Positions 15,996 through 24,845 of a stretch of 64,000 bases of DNA are shown piece after piece. Under the pieces are notes generated by a model. It did not search any database, was not told where the DNA came from, and saw only the letters and a program-made list of their open reading frames with translations. The DNA comes from Microbacterium sp. SYP-A9085. GTDB lineage: Bacteria > Actinomycetota > Actinomycetes > Actinomycetales > Microbacteriaceae. Position numbers and translations under genes: made by a program. Position 1 is the first letter of the stretch; each line of letters opens with the position of its first letter. The DNA lies in contig NZ_WJII01000003.1 of NCBI RefSeq assembly GCF_009649635.1, forward strand, positions 62,001 through 126,000. Reading direction: 5' to 3'.

Positions 15996-16910
15996 TCAGC
16001 GGCGGTCGGGTTTGCGGGAGAACGCCTCGAGGCGCTCGGCGGGGCTCAGCGCCGCCATCCGCTGCGCCCACGCTTCGTCGAAGAAGTCCGCGGTGGGCGC
16101 GTCCACGACGGGGACCACGGCGTGCGTGATGGTGTCGTCGTAGACGTGGACGAGGTGGAAGGACTGCCCGGCATCCATGCCGTTGACCCGGAGCGCGGGG
16201 CGGGCGAGGTTCATCGTGTAGCACGTGGCGGCCGCGACGCTGACGTCGACGCCGGCGAACATCCCGTGCGTGGAGTAGTGCAGGTGCCCGGCGAGGATGC
16301 CGCGCACATCGGTGCCGGCGATCGCGTCGGCCAGCCGGTCCTGATGCCTCAGTTCGAGGATGTCGAACAGCGGCAGATGGCTCGGCAGCGGCGGGTGGTG
16401 CATGGCGAGCAGGGTCCCCAGCGGCGCCGGGGTCGCCAGCACGTCGCGCAGCCACGCGAGCTGCGCGTCGTCCAGGTCGCCGTGGTGCCAGCCGGGGACG
16501 GACGTGTCCAGGGCGAGAAGGCGCAGCCCGCCGAGGTCCCATTCTCCGGTCACCGGCTCCAGCGTCGGCGCTCCGCCGAGGAGGCTCGCACGCAACTCGG
16601 GTCGTTCATCGTGGTTGCCGGCCACCCAGACCAGGGCGGCGTCCAGGCGTGCGGCCACCGGTTCGACGGCGGCCTTCAGCGCCGCGTACGCCTCCGGCTC
16701 GCCGAGGTCGGTGAGATCGCCCGTGAACAGGATGGCGTCCGGGCGCACCGCGAGATTCTCGATCGCCGCGAGGGTGCGCTGCAGGTTCGATGCGGTGTCG
16801 TAGCGGCCGCCGAGGCGCCGGTCGCCCCCGAGCAGGTGGGTGTCGCTGACGTGCACGAGAGTGCGCAGAGGCGGCGGGTACGACCCGAATCGGACGGCGG
16901 CGGCATCCAT
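15996..16910 (-). CDS. Calcineurin-like metallophosphoesterase (CpdA-type)
   Basis: The 304-residue enzyme has all five metallophosphoesterase motifs in order: SDTHLLG (D-x-H), FTGDLTD, VAGNHDE, MHHPPLP and GHLHYSTHG. The spacing is that of the CpdA/3',5'-cyclic-AMP phosphodiesterase class, but substrates in this group vary (cyclic nucleotides, phospholipid or nucleotide diphosphates). There is no signal peptide, so it should be cytoplasmic. It starts at 16910 directly after a TAGGCT hexamer and shares no operon with the phosphate transporter upstream. Confidence 0.88.
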   Translation of the reverse strand: MDAAAVRFGSYPPPLRTLVHVSDTHLLGGDRRLGGRYDTASNLQRTLAAIENLAVRPDAILFTGDLTDLGEPEAYAALKAAVEPVAARLDAALVWVAGNHDERPELRASLLGGAPTLEPVTGEWDLGGLRLLALDTSVPGWHHGDLDDAQLAWLRDVLATPAPLGTLLAMHHPPLPSHLPLFDILELRHQDRLADAIAGTDVRGILAGHLHYSTHGMFAGVDVSVAAATCYTMNLARPALRVNGMDAGQSFHLVHVYDDTITHAVVPVVDAPTADFFDEAWAQRMAALSPAERLEAFSRKPDRR

Positions 16911-16916
16911 CCCCTC

Positions 16917-16922
16917 AGCCTA
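16917..16922 (-). promoter_or_regulatory. -10 hexamer TAGGCT for the metallophosphoesterase gene
   Basis: On the minus strand TAGGCT is followed by GAGGGG and the ATG at 16910, giving a predicted leaderless start. Confidence 0.5.
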
Positions 16923-16944
16923 GGGGCCACCTCCTCGGTGGCGG

Positions 16945-17280
16945 TCAGTGGTTGAACACGATGAGCAGGATGCCGCCGAGCACGGCGAGTCCGCACAGCG
17001 TGAACGACCCGCACGCACCGATGAACGCCACCGTCTTCTGCCCGGTCGTGAGCGGGCTCTTGCGCGCGGCCTTCGCGGCCGCCTTCGCGGCGCGGGCGGA
17101 CGCCTTCGGCGTGATCACGGTGATGGCGTCGGTGAACTCAGCCGGGGCGACGACCGGCACGCGCCCGGCGCGCACCAGCAGCCGCAGCCCTATCGCATAC
17201 AGCCCGACCACCAGCAGCCCGCCGACCAGCGCGACCATGAACACCTGGAGGAACGCGAACCAGTCGATCGAGATGCTCAT
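16945..17280 (-). CDS. Small two-helix membrane protein coupled to the phosphate transporter
   Basis: The 111-residue protein has two transmembrane segments (FMVALVGGLLVVGLYAIGLR near 14-33 and CGSFTLCGLAVLGGILLIVF near 89-108). A basic cytosolic loop, rich in Ala-Lys (SARAAKAAAKAARKSPLTTG), connects them. The start overlaps the stop of the PiT gene by 4 nt, so the two proteins are co-translated. A role as an accessory subunit of the transporter is inference. I do not recognise a named family. Confidence 0.75.
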   Translation of the reverse strand: MSISIDWFAFLQVFMVALVGGLLVVGLYAIGLRLLVRAGRVPVVAPAEFTDAITVITPKASARAAKAAAKAARKSPLTTGQKTVAFIGACGSFTLCGLAVLGGILLIVFNH

Positions 17281-18812
17281 TCCGCGTCCTTCCCGGCCGA
17301 CGTCGGCTGCACACTCGTGACGGACTCACCGGGGCGCCCGGCGGTGGCGGCATCCCGTCGGGTATCCGCGGTGCCGGACGTCTTGGCGCCGCTCTTCGTG
17401 GCGCCGCCCTTCGTGGCGCCGGACTTCTTCTTCTTCGCGTCGACCTTCTTCTTCGCGTCGGCCTTCTTCTGCGCACTGTCCGACTTCTTCGCGTCGGCCT
17501 TCGCCTTCGCCTTCTTCTCGGCGCGGAACCGCGTCTCCTCCTCGGCGCGGCGGCGCTCGCGCTCCCGCTCCTGCGCCTTGCGGCGGGCCTTCTCCTCGGC
17601 CTTGCGGCGCTCTTGCTCGCGGATGATCGCGCGCTGGCGGCGGGTGGGCGGCGGGTTCTTCTTGACCTTCACGGCACGGCCGGACTCGGCGACATCGCTC
17701 ATGGCGTTCGACGCCGTGACCCGGGTGCTGCGCGACCGCGCGAAAAGCCCGATGATGACGGCGAGCGCGAGCAGCGCGTCCGCGAGGATGCCCCACGGTC
17801 CGAGCCACCGCACGATGAGGGCCGCGAACGCCCCGACCGCGCCGGCGGCGGGAAGGGTCAGCAGCCACCCGAGGGCGATGCGGCCAGCCATGCGCCACCG
17901 CACCTTCGAGCCGCGGCGCCCCAGTCCCGAGCCGATCACGGAACCGGAGGCGACCTGCGTGGTCGACAGCGCGAAGCCGAGGGCGCTGGAGGCCAGGATC
18001 GTCGCAGCCGTCGAGGTCTCGGCGGAGAACCCCTGCGCGGGCTTGACATCGGTCAGGCCCCGGCCGAGCGTGCGGATGATGCGCCATCCGCCCATGTAGG
18101 TGCCGAGCGCAATGGCTATGGCGCACGCGAAGATCACCCAGACCTGCGGATCGTCGTGGCTCGGGTCCTGCATCCCGCCCATGATCAGCGCGAGCGTGAT
18201 GATGCCCATCGTCTTCTGCGCGTCGTTGGTGCCGTGCGCGAGAGCCACCATCGACGAGGTGAGGATCTGGCCCCACCGGAATCCGCTGCGCCCGTCGGGC
18301 TTGCCGTCGTAGCGGCGGGTGAGCGCGTACGCCATCCGGGTGATGAGGAACGCTATCAGGCCCGCGGTCAGCGGCGAGATGATTGCCGGCAGGATCACCT
18401 TGCTGAGCACGACGCCGAAGTCGACGCCGATGCCGCCGAAACCGACGAGCGTGGCGCCGATGAGGCCGCCGAACAGGGCGTGCGACGAGCTGGACGGCAG
18501 GCCCAGCAGCCACGTCAGCATATTCCAGGCGACAGCGCCGATAAGGCCCGCGAAGATCAGCGGCAGGAACGCCTCATGGCTTATCTGGTCCTCGCGGATG
18601 ATCCCGTGCGAGACGGTCTTGGACACCTCCGTGGACAGGAACGCGCCGACGAGGTTCAGCATCGCCGCCAGCGCCACCGCCACCTTCGGCTTGAGCGCGC
18701 CGGTGGCGATGGGCGTCGCCATGGCGTTGGCGGTGTCGTGGAATCCGTTGGTGAAATCGAAGAACAGTGCCAGTGCGACGACCAGCACGACGATCAGGGC
18801 TGCGGTTTCCAC
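17277..18812 (-). CDS. PiT-family inorganic phosphate transporter with a long Lys/Ala-rich tail
   Basis: A cation-coupled phosphate permease of 511 residues. The twin PiT signatures are present: FDFTNGFHDTANAMATPIAT near residues 18-37 in the N-half and VALAHGTNDAQKTMGI near 188 in the C-half, with about ten transmembrane segments up to residue 365. The last 130 residues are not membrane-embedded: an Arg/Glu/Lys helix (RRKAEEKARRKAQERERERR) followed by Lys-Ala-Asp repeats, predicted cytosolic. The start is GTG with GGAAAGCG upstream. The tail is unusual for the family and may bind a polyanion or a partner. Confidence 0.93.
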   Translation of the reverse strand: METAALIVVLVVALALFFDFTNGFHDTANAMATPIATGALKPKVAVALAAMLNLVGAFLSTEVSKTVSHGIIREDQISHEAFLPLIFAGLIGAVAWNMLTWLLGLPSSSSHALFGGLIGATLVGFGGIGVDFGVVLSKVILPAIISPLTAGLIAFLITRMAYALTRRYDGKPDGRSGFRWGQILTSSMVALAHGTNDAQKTMGIITLALIMGGMQDPSHDDPQVWVIFACAIAIALGTYMGGWRIIRTLGRGLTDVKPAQGFSAETSTAATILASSALGFALSTTQVASGSVIGSGLGRRGSKVRWRMAGRIALGWLLTLPAAGAVGAFAALIVRWLGPWGILADALLALAVIIGLFARSRSTRVTASNAMSDVAESGRAVKVKKNPPPTRRQRAIIREQERRKAEEKARRKAQERERERRRAEEETRFRAEKKAKAKADAKKSDSAQKKADAKKKVDAKKKKSGATKGGATKSGAKTSGTADTRRDAATAGRPGESVTSVQPTSAGKDAE

Positions 18813-18969
18813 CGTTCGCTTTCCGGGGTCGGGGAGAGGGGGATGCCGACGGGATCGGCGGTGCGAACGAAGAGTTCACGGAGCGGACCGGCCCCGGCTA
18901 CCCGGGCCTGGGGAAATCCTCTCACGATCGCGCGGCATCCGAGAACCGGCGCCGTCCGGGCCCGGCGAC

Positions 18970-18975
18970 TAGCGT
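18970..18975 (+). promoter_or_regulatory. -10 hexamer TAGCGT for the oligopeptidase gene
   Basis: TAGCGT ends 8 nt before the GTG start at 18984. No Shine-Dalgarno is visible between them. Confidence 0.4.
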
Positions 18976-18983
18976 GGTCTACC

Positions 18984-21113
18984 GTGACCGATCAGAAGGC
19001 CGCGATCGCGGCATCCTCCTCCGCACCCATCGCCGCCCGCCGTCCCGCGACGCGCACGCATCACGGCGACGCGTTCGACGACCCGTACGAGTGGCTGCGC
19101 GCGAAGGACGATCCCGAGGTCACCGCGCTGCTGACCGCCGAGAACGCGTACACCGAGGAGCGCACCGCGCACCTGGCGGGACTGCGCGAGCGGATCTTCG
19201 GCGAGATAAAGGACCGCACCCAGGAGACCGACCTGTCCGTGCCGACCCGGCGCGGCGGGTGGTGGTACTACGGACGGACCGTGGAGGGCAAGCAGTACGG
19301 CATCCAGTGCCGCGCCCCGCTCGCCGGCCCCGACGACTGGACGCCGCCGGAGCTCGCGCCGGACGTCGAGGTGCCCGGGGAGCAGGTGCTGCTGGACGCG
19401 AACGTCGAGGCGGACGGGCACGAGTTCTTCTCCCTGGGCAGCTTCGAGGTGTCCGACGACGGCGCCCTCATGCTGTACGGGGTGGATGTCGCCGGCGACG
19501 AGCGGTACACGCTGCGGGTGCGCGACCTGCACGGCGGGACGGACCTGCCCGACGTCATTCCGGACACTTTCGCGGGGGCGTCCTTCTCGCCGGACGGCCG
19601 CTTCGTCGTGTACACGACGGTGGATGACGCGTGGCGGCCGGACACGGTGTGGCTGCATGAGCTCGGCACGCCGGTGGACGCCGACGCGCAGCTGTTCCAC
19701 GAACCCGACGAGCGGTTCTGGGTCGGCGCGGGGTTCACCCGCAGCGAGAAGTACCTCGTGATCGGGGTCGGCTCGTCGATCACGAGCGAGGAGTGGCTGC
19801 TGGATGCCGCGGACCTGCGGGGGCAGCCGCGTGTGGTGTGGCCGCGGGTCGAGGGCGTCGAATACGACAGCGACCATGCCGTCGTGGACGGCGAGGACGT
19901 GCTGTACATCCTGCACAACGAGGGGGCTGTGGACTTCGAGCTCGTGCGGGTCGCGGCATCCGACCCCTCCGGCGCCCGTGAGGTCGTCGTCCCGCACGAG
20001 CCCGGCCGGCGGTTGCTGGGCCTGTCCACGTTCCGGGACTGGGCGGTCCTGGGCTACCGCCGCGAGGGACTCGCGCGCCTGGGCATGTTCGACTACGCGA
20101 CGGCCGCGGTGCGCGAGCTCGCGTTCGACGAGCCGCTGTACGCCGCCGGCACCGCGGGGAACCCGGAGTGGGCGCCGCCGGTGGTCCGCCTCGGCTATGC
20201 GTCGTTCGTGACCCCCGGCACCGTGTACGACTACGACGTGGCCAGCGGGCAGATGCTGCTGCGCAAACGCCAGCCGGTGCTCGGCGGGTACGATCCCGCG
20301 GACTACGACCAGGACCGGGTGTGGGCGACGGCGGCCGACGGGACCCGGGTGCCGGTGTCGCTCGTGTGGAAGCGCTCGTTCGGCCGGCCCGGCGACGCGC
20401 CGCGTCCGGTGCACCTGTACGGATACGGATCGTACGAGCACTCCATCGAGCCGGGGTTCTCGGTCGCGCGACTGAGCGAGCTGGACCGCGGAGTCGTCTT
20501 CGCGGTCGCGCACGTGCGCGGCGGCGGGGAGATGGGGCGGCAGTGGTACGAGGACGGCAAGCTGCTGCGCAAGCGCAACACGTTCACGGACTTCGTGGAC
20601 TGCGCGCGGCACCTCGTGGCGGCGGGGATCACGACCCCGGACCGGATGGTGGCCGAGGGCGGGTCGGCGGGCGGTCTGCTGATGGGCGCGGTCGCGAACC
20701 TCGCACCGGAGCTGTTCGCCGGTGTGCTGGCCGACGTGCCGTTCGTGGATGCGCTGACGACGATCCTGGACCCGTCGCTGCCGCTGACGGTGATCGAGTG
20801 GGACGAGTGGGGCGACCCGCTGCACGACGCCGACGTGTACGCGTACATGAAGTCGTACACGCCGTACGAGAACGTGCGGGCGGGGGTGGCGTATCCGCGG
20901 ATCCTTGCGGTCACTTCGCTCAATGACACGCGCGTGCTGTACGTGGAGCCGGCGAAGTGGGTGGCGCGGCTGCGCGAGGTCGGCGCGGACGCGCTGCTGA
21001 AGTGCGAGATGGTGGCCGGGCACGGCGGCGTCAGCGGCCGCTATAACGCGTGGCGGGAGCGTGCGTTCGAGCTCGCGTGGCTGTTCGACGTGCTCGGCGT
21101 CGCCGACGCCTGA
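18984..21113 (+). CDS. S9 family prolyl oligopeptidase (oligopeptidase B-like)
   Basis: The 709-residue serine peptidase opens with an N-terminal beta-propeller (from about residue 70 to 400: WWYYGRTVEGKQYG, DEPLYAAG and similar blades). The C-terminal alpha/beta-hydrolase domain has the nucleophile motif GGSAGGLLMG (Ser near 561), an Asp in LNDTRVLYVEPAKW near 650 and a His in AGHGGVSGRYN near 680. Oligopeptidase B cleaves short peptides after basic residues. There is no signal peptide. The GTG start gives VTDQKAAIAA; a much longer reading frame open upstream is antisense to the phosphate transporter gene and not used. Confidence 0.92.
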   Translation: MTDQKAAIAASSSAPIAARRPATRTHHGDAFDDPYEWLRAKDDPEVTALLTAENAYTEERTAHLAGLRERIFGEIKDRTQETDLSVPTRRGGWWYYGRTVEGKQYGIQCRAPLAGPDDWTPPELAPDVEVPGEQVLLDANVEADGHEFFSLGSFEVSDDGALMLYGVDVAGDERYTLRVRDLHGGTDLPDVIPDTFAGASFSPDGRFVVYTTVDDAWRPDTVWLHELGTPVDADAQLFHEPDERFWVGAGFTRSEKYLVIGVGSSITSEEWLLDAADLRGQPRVVWPRVEGVEYDSDHAVVDGEDVLYILHNEGAVDFELVRVAASDPSGAREVVVPHEPGRRLLGLSTFRDWAVLGYRREGLARLGMFDYATAAVRELAFDEPLYAAGTAGNPEWAPPVVRLGYASFVTPGTVYDYDVASGQMLLRKRQPVLGGYDPADYDQDRVWATAADGTRVPVSLVWKRSFGRPGDAPRPVHLYGYGSYEHSIEPGFSVARLSELDRGVVFAVAHVRGGGEMGRQWYEDGKLLRKRNTFTDFVDCARHLVAAGITTPDRMVAEGGSAGGLLMGAVANLAPELFAGVLADVPFVDALTTILDPSLPLTVIEWDEWGDPLHDADVYAYMKSYTPYENVRAGVAYPRILAVTSLNDTRVLYVEPAKWVARLREVGADALLKCEMVAGHGGVSGRYNAWRERAFELAWLFDVLGVADA

Positions 21114-21120
21114 CCCACCC

Positions 21121-21326
21121 CGAACTCCGCGAGGCATCCCCCAACTCCGCGAGGCATCCCCGAGATCCGCGAGGCATCCCTCAAACTCGCGAGACATCCC
21201 CGAAATCCGCGAGGCAGCCTCCCCTGCCGCAGGGATGCCTCGCGAGTTTGAGGGATGCCTCGCGAGTTTGAGGGATGCCTCGCGAGTTTGAGGGATGCCT
21301 CGCGAGTTTGAGGGATGCCTCGCGCG
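21121..21326. repeat. Palindromic array 1: 5 + 5 inverted 20-nt units
   Basis: Five units at exact 20-nt spacing (21121, 21141, 21161, 21181, 21201; consensus CNAACTCCGCGAGGCATCCC) are followed by a 10-nt spacer and then by five inverted units starting at 21231. The first four of the latter are identical (AGGGATGCCTCGCGAGTTTG). The whole can fold into one hairpin of about 100 bp. It starts 8 nt after the oligopeptidase stop and ends 11 nt before the pfkA stop, filling the convergent junction. A relative is at 58531-58750. Confidence 0.95.
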
Positions 21327-21337
21327 CGAGAGAGGGG

Positions 21338-22366
21338 TCAGCCGAAGAGGGCGGCGGCCTCGTCGTAGCGGTAGCGCGGGACGGTGTTCAGCTCGCCGAG
21401 CGCTTCCGCGAACGGCACCCGCACGATGTCGGTGCCGCGCATCGCCAGCATCTGCCCCCATCCACCCTCCACGACCGCGTCGGCGGCGTGCAGCCCGAGC
21501 CGCGTCGCGAGGACCCGGTCGAACGCGGACGGCGAGCCGCCGCGCTGGATGTGCCCGAGGACCGTCGAGCGCGTCTCGATCCCGGTGATCCGCTCGATCT
21601 GGGGCGCGAGGACGTCGCCGATCCCGCCGAGTCGCGGCCGGTTGAACGCGTCCAGGCCCTTGTCGCTGTACGCCTCGTCCATCCCGGTCAGCGTGAACCC
21701 CTCCGACACCACGACGAGAGGGGCGCGACCGCGGTCGTGCGCCTTCGTCACGAGGTCGCAGATCTCGTCGATCGACATCGGCACCTCGGGAATGCAGATG
21801 GCATGCGCCCCGGCCGCCATTCCCGCGTGCAGCGCTATCCATCCGACGTGCCGGCCCATCACCTCGGCGATCATGCATCGCTGATGCGAGTCGCCGGTGG
21901 TGCGCAGCCGGTCCATCGCATCGGTCGCTATGTTCACGGCGGTGTCGAACCCGAACGAGTAGTCGGTGGCCCGCAGGTCGTTGTCGATCGTCTTCGGCAC
22001 GCCGAGCACATTCAGGCCGTCCTTCGCCAGCCGATCCGCGGCGGCCAGAGTGCCCTCGCCGCCGATGGCGATGATGCCGTCGATCCGGTGCCCGTACAGG
22101 GTCTTGGCGATGTTCTCCGCCCCGCCGCGCGGCCCATCGTACGGGTTCGTGCGGCTCGTGCCGAGGATCGTCCCGCCCACCTTGGACAGGCCCTTGACCT
22201 CGTACCGGGTCAGCGGGAAGAAGTCGCCCTCCACGACGCCGCGCCAGCCGTCGCGGACCCCCACGAACTCGAGATCGTACGCCGTGGTGCCCTTCAGGAC
22301 CGTGCCCCGGATCACCGCGTTCAGGCCCGGGCAGTCGCCACCGCTGGTCAGGATGCCGATCTTCAT
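21338..22366 (-). CDS. pfkA: 6-phosphofructokinase, ATP-type
   Basis: The 342-residue enzyme phosphorylates fructose-6-phosphate in glycolysis. Motifs: the N-terminal TSGGDCPGLNAVIR, the phosphoryl-donor loop AIGGEGTLAAA near residue 103, the catalytic PKTIDNDL near 124, and the substrate loop EVMGRHVGWIAL near 168. The residue after GGE is Gly; in this group Gly points to ATP whereas Asp (GGEDT) marks pyrophosphate-dependent enzymes. PKTIDND rather than PGTIDND places it in the actinobacterial group III. The ATG at 22366 has AGGACGAAGC upstream. Confidence 0.95.
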   Translation of the reverse strand: MKIGILTSGGDCPGLNAVIRGTVLKGTTAYDLEFVGVRDGWRGVVEGDFFPLTRYEVKGLSKVGGTILGTSRTNPYDGPRGGAENIAKTLYGHRIDGIIAIGGEGTLAAADRLAKDGLNVLGVPKTIDNDLRATDYSFGFDTAVNIATDAMDRLRTTGDSHQRCMIAEVMGRHVGWIALHAGMAAGAHAICIPEVPMSIDEICDLVTKAHDRGRAPLVVVSEGFTLTGMDEAYSDKGLDAFNRPRLGGIGDVLAPQIERITGIETRSTVLGHIQRGGSPSAFDRVLATRLGLHAADAVVEGGWGQMLAMRGTDIVRVPFAEALGELNTVPRYRYDEAAALFG

Positions 22367-22460
22367 GCTTCGTCCTTCATCGAAAAGGGGAGGGATGTCG
22401 GCGACGCTGCCGAGATCGACACTAGCGCCGCAGCCGACGACATCCCGCCTCGACGACCGG

Positions 22461-24620
22461 CTACTCCGCGCCCAGCGCCTGCCGGGTCAGGTGCATGAGC
22501 GCCGCCAGCTGCACCGAGTCGCTCGAGGTCTCCTCGACCGCGGCGCCGTCCAGGGCGCGCGCGGCCAGACCCTGCTTCGAGTCGATGAGCTCGGCGATCT
22601 TCGTGTCGATCGTGTGCGCGGCGATGATCCGCCACGCGGTGACCGGCTCGTCCTGGCCGATGCGGTGCACGCGGTCGATGGCCTGCGTCTGCTCGGCGGC
22701 CGTCCAGCTGAGCTCGGCGAGCACGACGTTGGACGCGGCCTGCATGTTCAGGCCGACACCCGCCGCGGTCAGCGAGCACACCGCCATCCCCACCGAGGGG
22801 TCGTTGTTGAAAGCGTCGATGGCGTCCTGACGCGCCGGGGTGGACTGGTCCCCGCGGATCGAGACGGACTTGAGGCCGGATGCCGCGAAGTGCTGCTCCG
22901 CGGCATCCATCACGTCGATGTGCTTGGCGAAGAACACCACCTTGCCGACCGACCGGTGCAGCTGCACCGCGTAGTCGGCGGCCAGCAGCGCCTTGGCCTG
23001 GCCGATGCGACGGACCATCGTGAAGACGTTCTCGGTGCCGGCGCCGGCGGCCTTGGACTCCTCGAGCTCGTTCTGTGCGACGAGCCGCACGATGTCGTCG
23101 TCCACCTCGCCGGGGGCCAGGGCCAGGCCCCGGTCGCCGCGCGCCTGGATGATGCGGCGGTAGCGGGCCGCGAGGCGCTCGCCGAGTTCGCGCTCGGCCT
23201 GACGGATCGAGCGGCCGTATTCGTCGTCCAGCTCGACCGGGAGGTCGGCGATGAGCTTGTCGGGCAGGTCCTTCGCGACATCCTTCTTCTTGCGCCGGAC
23301 GATCCCCATCGAGATCACGGCGCTGCGCGCCTCCGGGTAGAACGCCTTGTCGGCGGGGGTGAGGCCGGTCGCGTCGAGCTTGGCCATCAGCTCGGGGCCC
23401 GGCTTCTGCCCGGTCGTCCAGCCCAGGAACCGCCAGATGGCGTCGAAGTCCTCGACATCGTTGATCAGGGGCGTGCCGGTGAGGGCCAGCAGCAGCGGGT
23501 CGCGCACCTGCTCGCGGATACGGGTGGCCAGCGCGAGCACGTTCTGCGAGCGCTGCGACGTGAGGTTCTTGATGAAGTGCGCCTCGTCGACGACCATGCC
23601 CTTAAGGCCGATCTGGCCGAGCCAGGACAGGTGCCGGTCGAGGATCTCGTAGTTCACGATGAACACGTCTGCGAAAGCGTCGATGTCCTCGCCGTCGCCG
23701 GAGACGACGGTGGCGCGACGCTGCGGCGTCCACCGCTCGACCTCGCGGGCCCAGTTCATCTTCACGACGTTCGGCACGACAGCCAGCAGCGGGTACGCGC
23801 CGGCGACGGATGCCGCGAGCACCGACTCCGCCGTCTTACCCAGTCCCGGCTCGTCGGCGAGCAGGAACGTGCGGTGCCCGGCGCGCACAGACTCGAGGAA
23901 CCGCGACTGGTGCCGCATGATCTCCAGGCCCTTCGGCGAGAGACGGTCGAACTCCGGCATCTCGGGCAGGTCCATCGTGGCCGCTCCCCCGCCGGCGCCG
24001 GATTCGAACGCCTTGTAGAGTGGGCCCATCAGCTCCCAGCTGTCCAGGCGCCGTCGGGGCGTGGCCCCGCCCGCGTGCAGCGCGAGGTCGGGGGCCAGGA
24101 ACGGGTTCGACTCGCGGCGCGCCTCGATCTGGGCCGGGACGACCTGGCGCTCGGCCAGGGCGGCCGGCACCACGGGCGCCTGAACCGGCGCCACGTCGGT
24201 GATGATCAGCTCGTCGGGCGCGAGCTCGGCACCCGACTCGAGCAGCCAGTCGCGGCGCATGCGCTTGGCGACCGGGGAGGTGGCCTGGTCGGCCTCGAGC
24301 AGCTGGATCAGCGACGTGTCGCGCGCGGCGGTCTTCGCGAGGATCGTGGCGACCCCGTCGAGCCTCTTCAGCAGTTCGGCGCGCACGCCGTCGGCCAGGT
24401 CCGTGTCGGCCTTGACCCGGGCGCGCTCCTCGCGGACGAGGAACGCTATCACCTGGAACTTGACGCGGTTCGTGGGTCCGAGCTTGCCGCGCTGGGCCTT
24501 GGCTTCGACCTCGCGGACCTTGCGGGCGAGGATCGGGATGATGGGCGCCTCGTCCTCCCGGTGCGCCGACGACGTGCGTCGGCGTGCGGACGGCTTGGTG
24601 GCGGTCGCCGTGGTCGGCAT
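22461..24620 (-). CDS. SNF2-type DEAD/DEAH-box helicase
   Basis: The protein of 719 residues has a basic N-terminal tail and a roughly 230-residue poorly conserved region. A two-lobed SNF2 motor follows: Walker A DEPGLGKTAES near residue 261, VVDEAHFIKN near 342, ALTGTPLINDVEDF near 379, and in lobe 2 KVVFFAKHIDVMD near 547 and the arginine-finger motif QAIDRVHRIGQDEPV near 656. Such proteins translocate on double-stranded DNA and remodel DNA-protein complexes. No methylase, nuclease or defence partner is adjacent, so a defence role is not supported here. AGGAGGAG precedes the ATG by 1-2 nt. Confidence 0.9.
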   Translation of the reverse strand: MPTTATATKPSARRRTSSAHREDEAPIIPILARKVREVEAKAQRGKLGPTNRVKFQVIAFLVREERARVKADTDLADGVRAELLKRLDGVATILAKTAARDTSLIQLLEADQATSPVAKRMRRDWLLESGAELAPDELIITDVAPVQAPVVPAALAERQVVPAQIEARRESNPFLAPDLALHAGGATPRRRLDSWELMGPLYKAFESGAGGGAATMDLPEMPEFDRLSPKGLEIMRHQSRFLESVRAGHRTFLLADEPGLGKTAESVLAASVAGAYPLLAVVPNVVKMNWAREVERWTPQRRATVVSGDGEDIDAFADVFIVNYEILDRHLSWLGQIGLKGMVVDEAHFIKNLTSQRSQNVLALATRIREQVRDPLLLALTGTPLINDVEDFDAIWRFLGWTTGQKPGPELMAKLDATGLTPADKAFYPEARSAVISMGIVRRKKKDVAKDLPDKLIADLPVELDDEYGRSIRQAERELGERLAARYRRIIQARGDRGLALAPGEVDDDIVRLVAQNELEESKAAGAGTENVFTMVRRIGQAKALLAADYAVQLHRSVGKVVFFAKHIDVMDAAEQHFAASGLKSVSIRGDQSTPARQDAIDAFNNDPSVGMAVCSLTAAGVGLNMQAASNVVLAELSWTAAEQTQAIDRVHRIGQDEPVTAWRIIAAHTIDTKIAELIDSKQGLAARALDGAAVEETSSDSVQLAALMHLTRQALGAE

Positions 24621-24760
24621 GCTCCTCCTGAGCGTGGATGACCGGTCGGCCCGCTGGGCGCCGGATCGGTTCTGCAGCCTCCGCGGACGAGTGCAGACGG
24701 GCGCGGAGTGGGCGGGCGTGCGGCGTACCTCGCTTCAGCGAGTGCCGGTCCCCGCGTGTC

Positions 24761-24766
24761 ATTCTA
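24761..24766 (-). promoter_or_regulatory. Candidate -10 hexamer TAGAAT for the helicase gene
   Basis: TAGAAT on the minus strand lies 140 nt upstream of the helicase ATG in an otherwise GC-rich divergent region. No good -35 is visible. Confidence 0.3.
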
Positions 24767-24833
24767 GTGCATTCCGGCCCGATTCCCCGAGCGGCGGCGC
24801 CGGATGGGGATGTGGCCCCGCCGGGTACCGGCG

Positions 24834-24839
24834 TAGTGT
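24834..24839 (+). promoter_or_regulatory. -10 hexamer TAGTGT for the DHA2 transporter gene
   Basis: TAGTGT, then TTCGAT, then the GTG at 24846. The spacing of six selects the GTG as the start. Confidence 0.5.
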
Positions 24840-24845
24840 TTCGAT

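Noticed and set aside
17613..18983. Very long open frame continuous with the oligopeptidase gene upstream of 18984
   Set aside because: It is antisense to the phosphate transporter, its translation is low-complexity Arg/Asp/Glu/His, and the true start fits a TAGCGT hexamer and the family N-terminus.
21121..21326. CRISPR-like regular spacing of the 20-nt units
   Set aside because: There are no variable spacers between units, the array turns into its own inverted complement in the middle, and no cas genes are present. The same applies to 58531-58750.
18969..21878. 969-codon minus-strand frame across the oligopeptidase gene and array 1
   Set aside because: Antisense to a recognised enzyme and read through repeat units; Arg/His-rich with no domain.
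22461..24620. DISARM- or Zorya-like defence helicase
   Set aside because: SNF2 helicases occur in defence loci, but the neighbours here are pfkA and an MFS gene, with no methylase, nuclease or other defence component.
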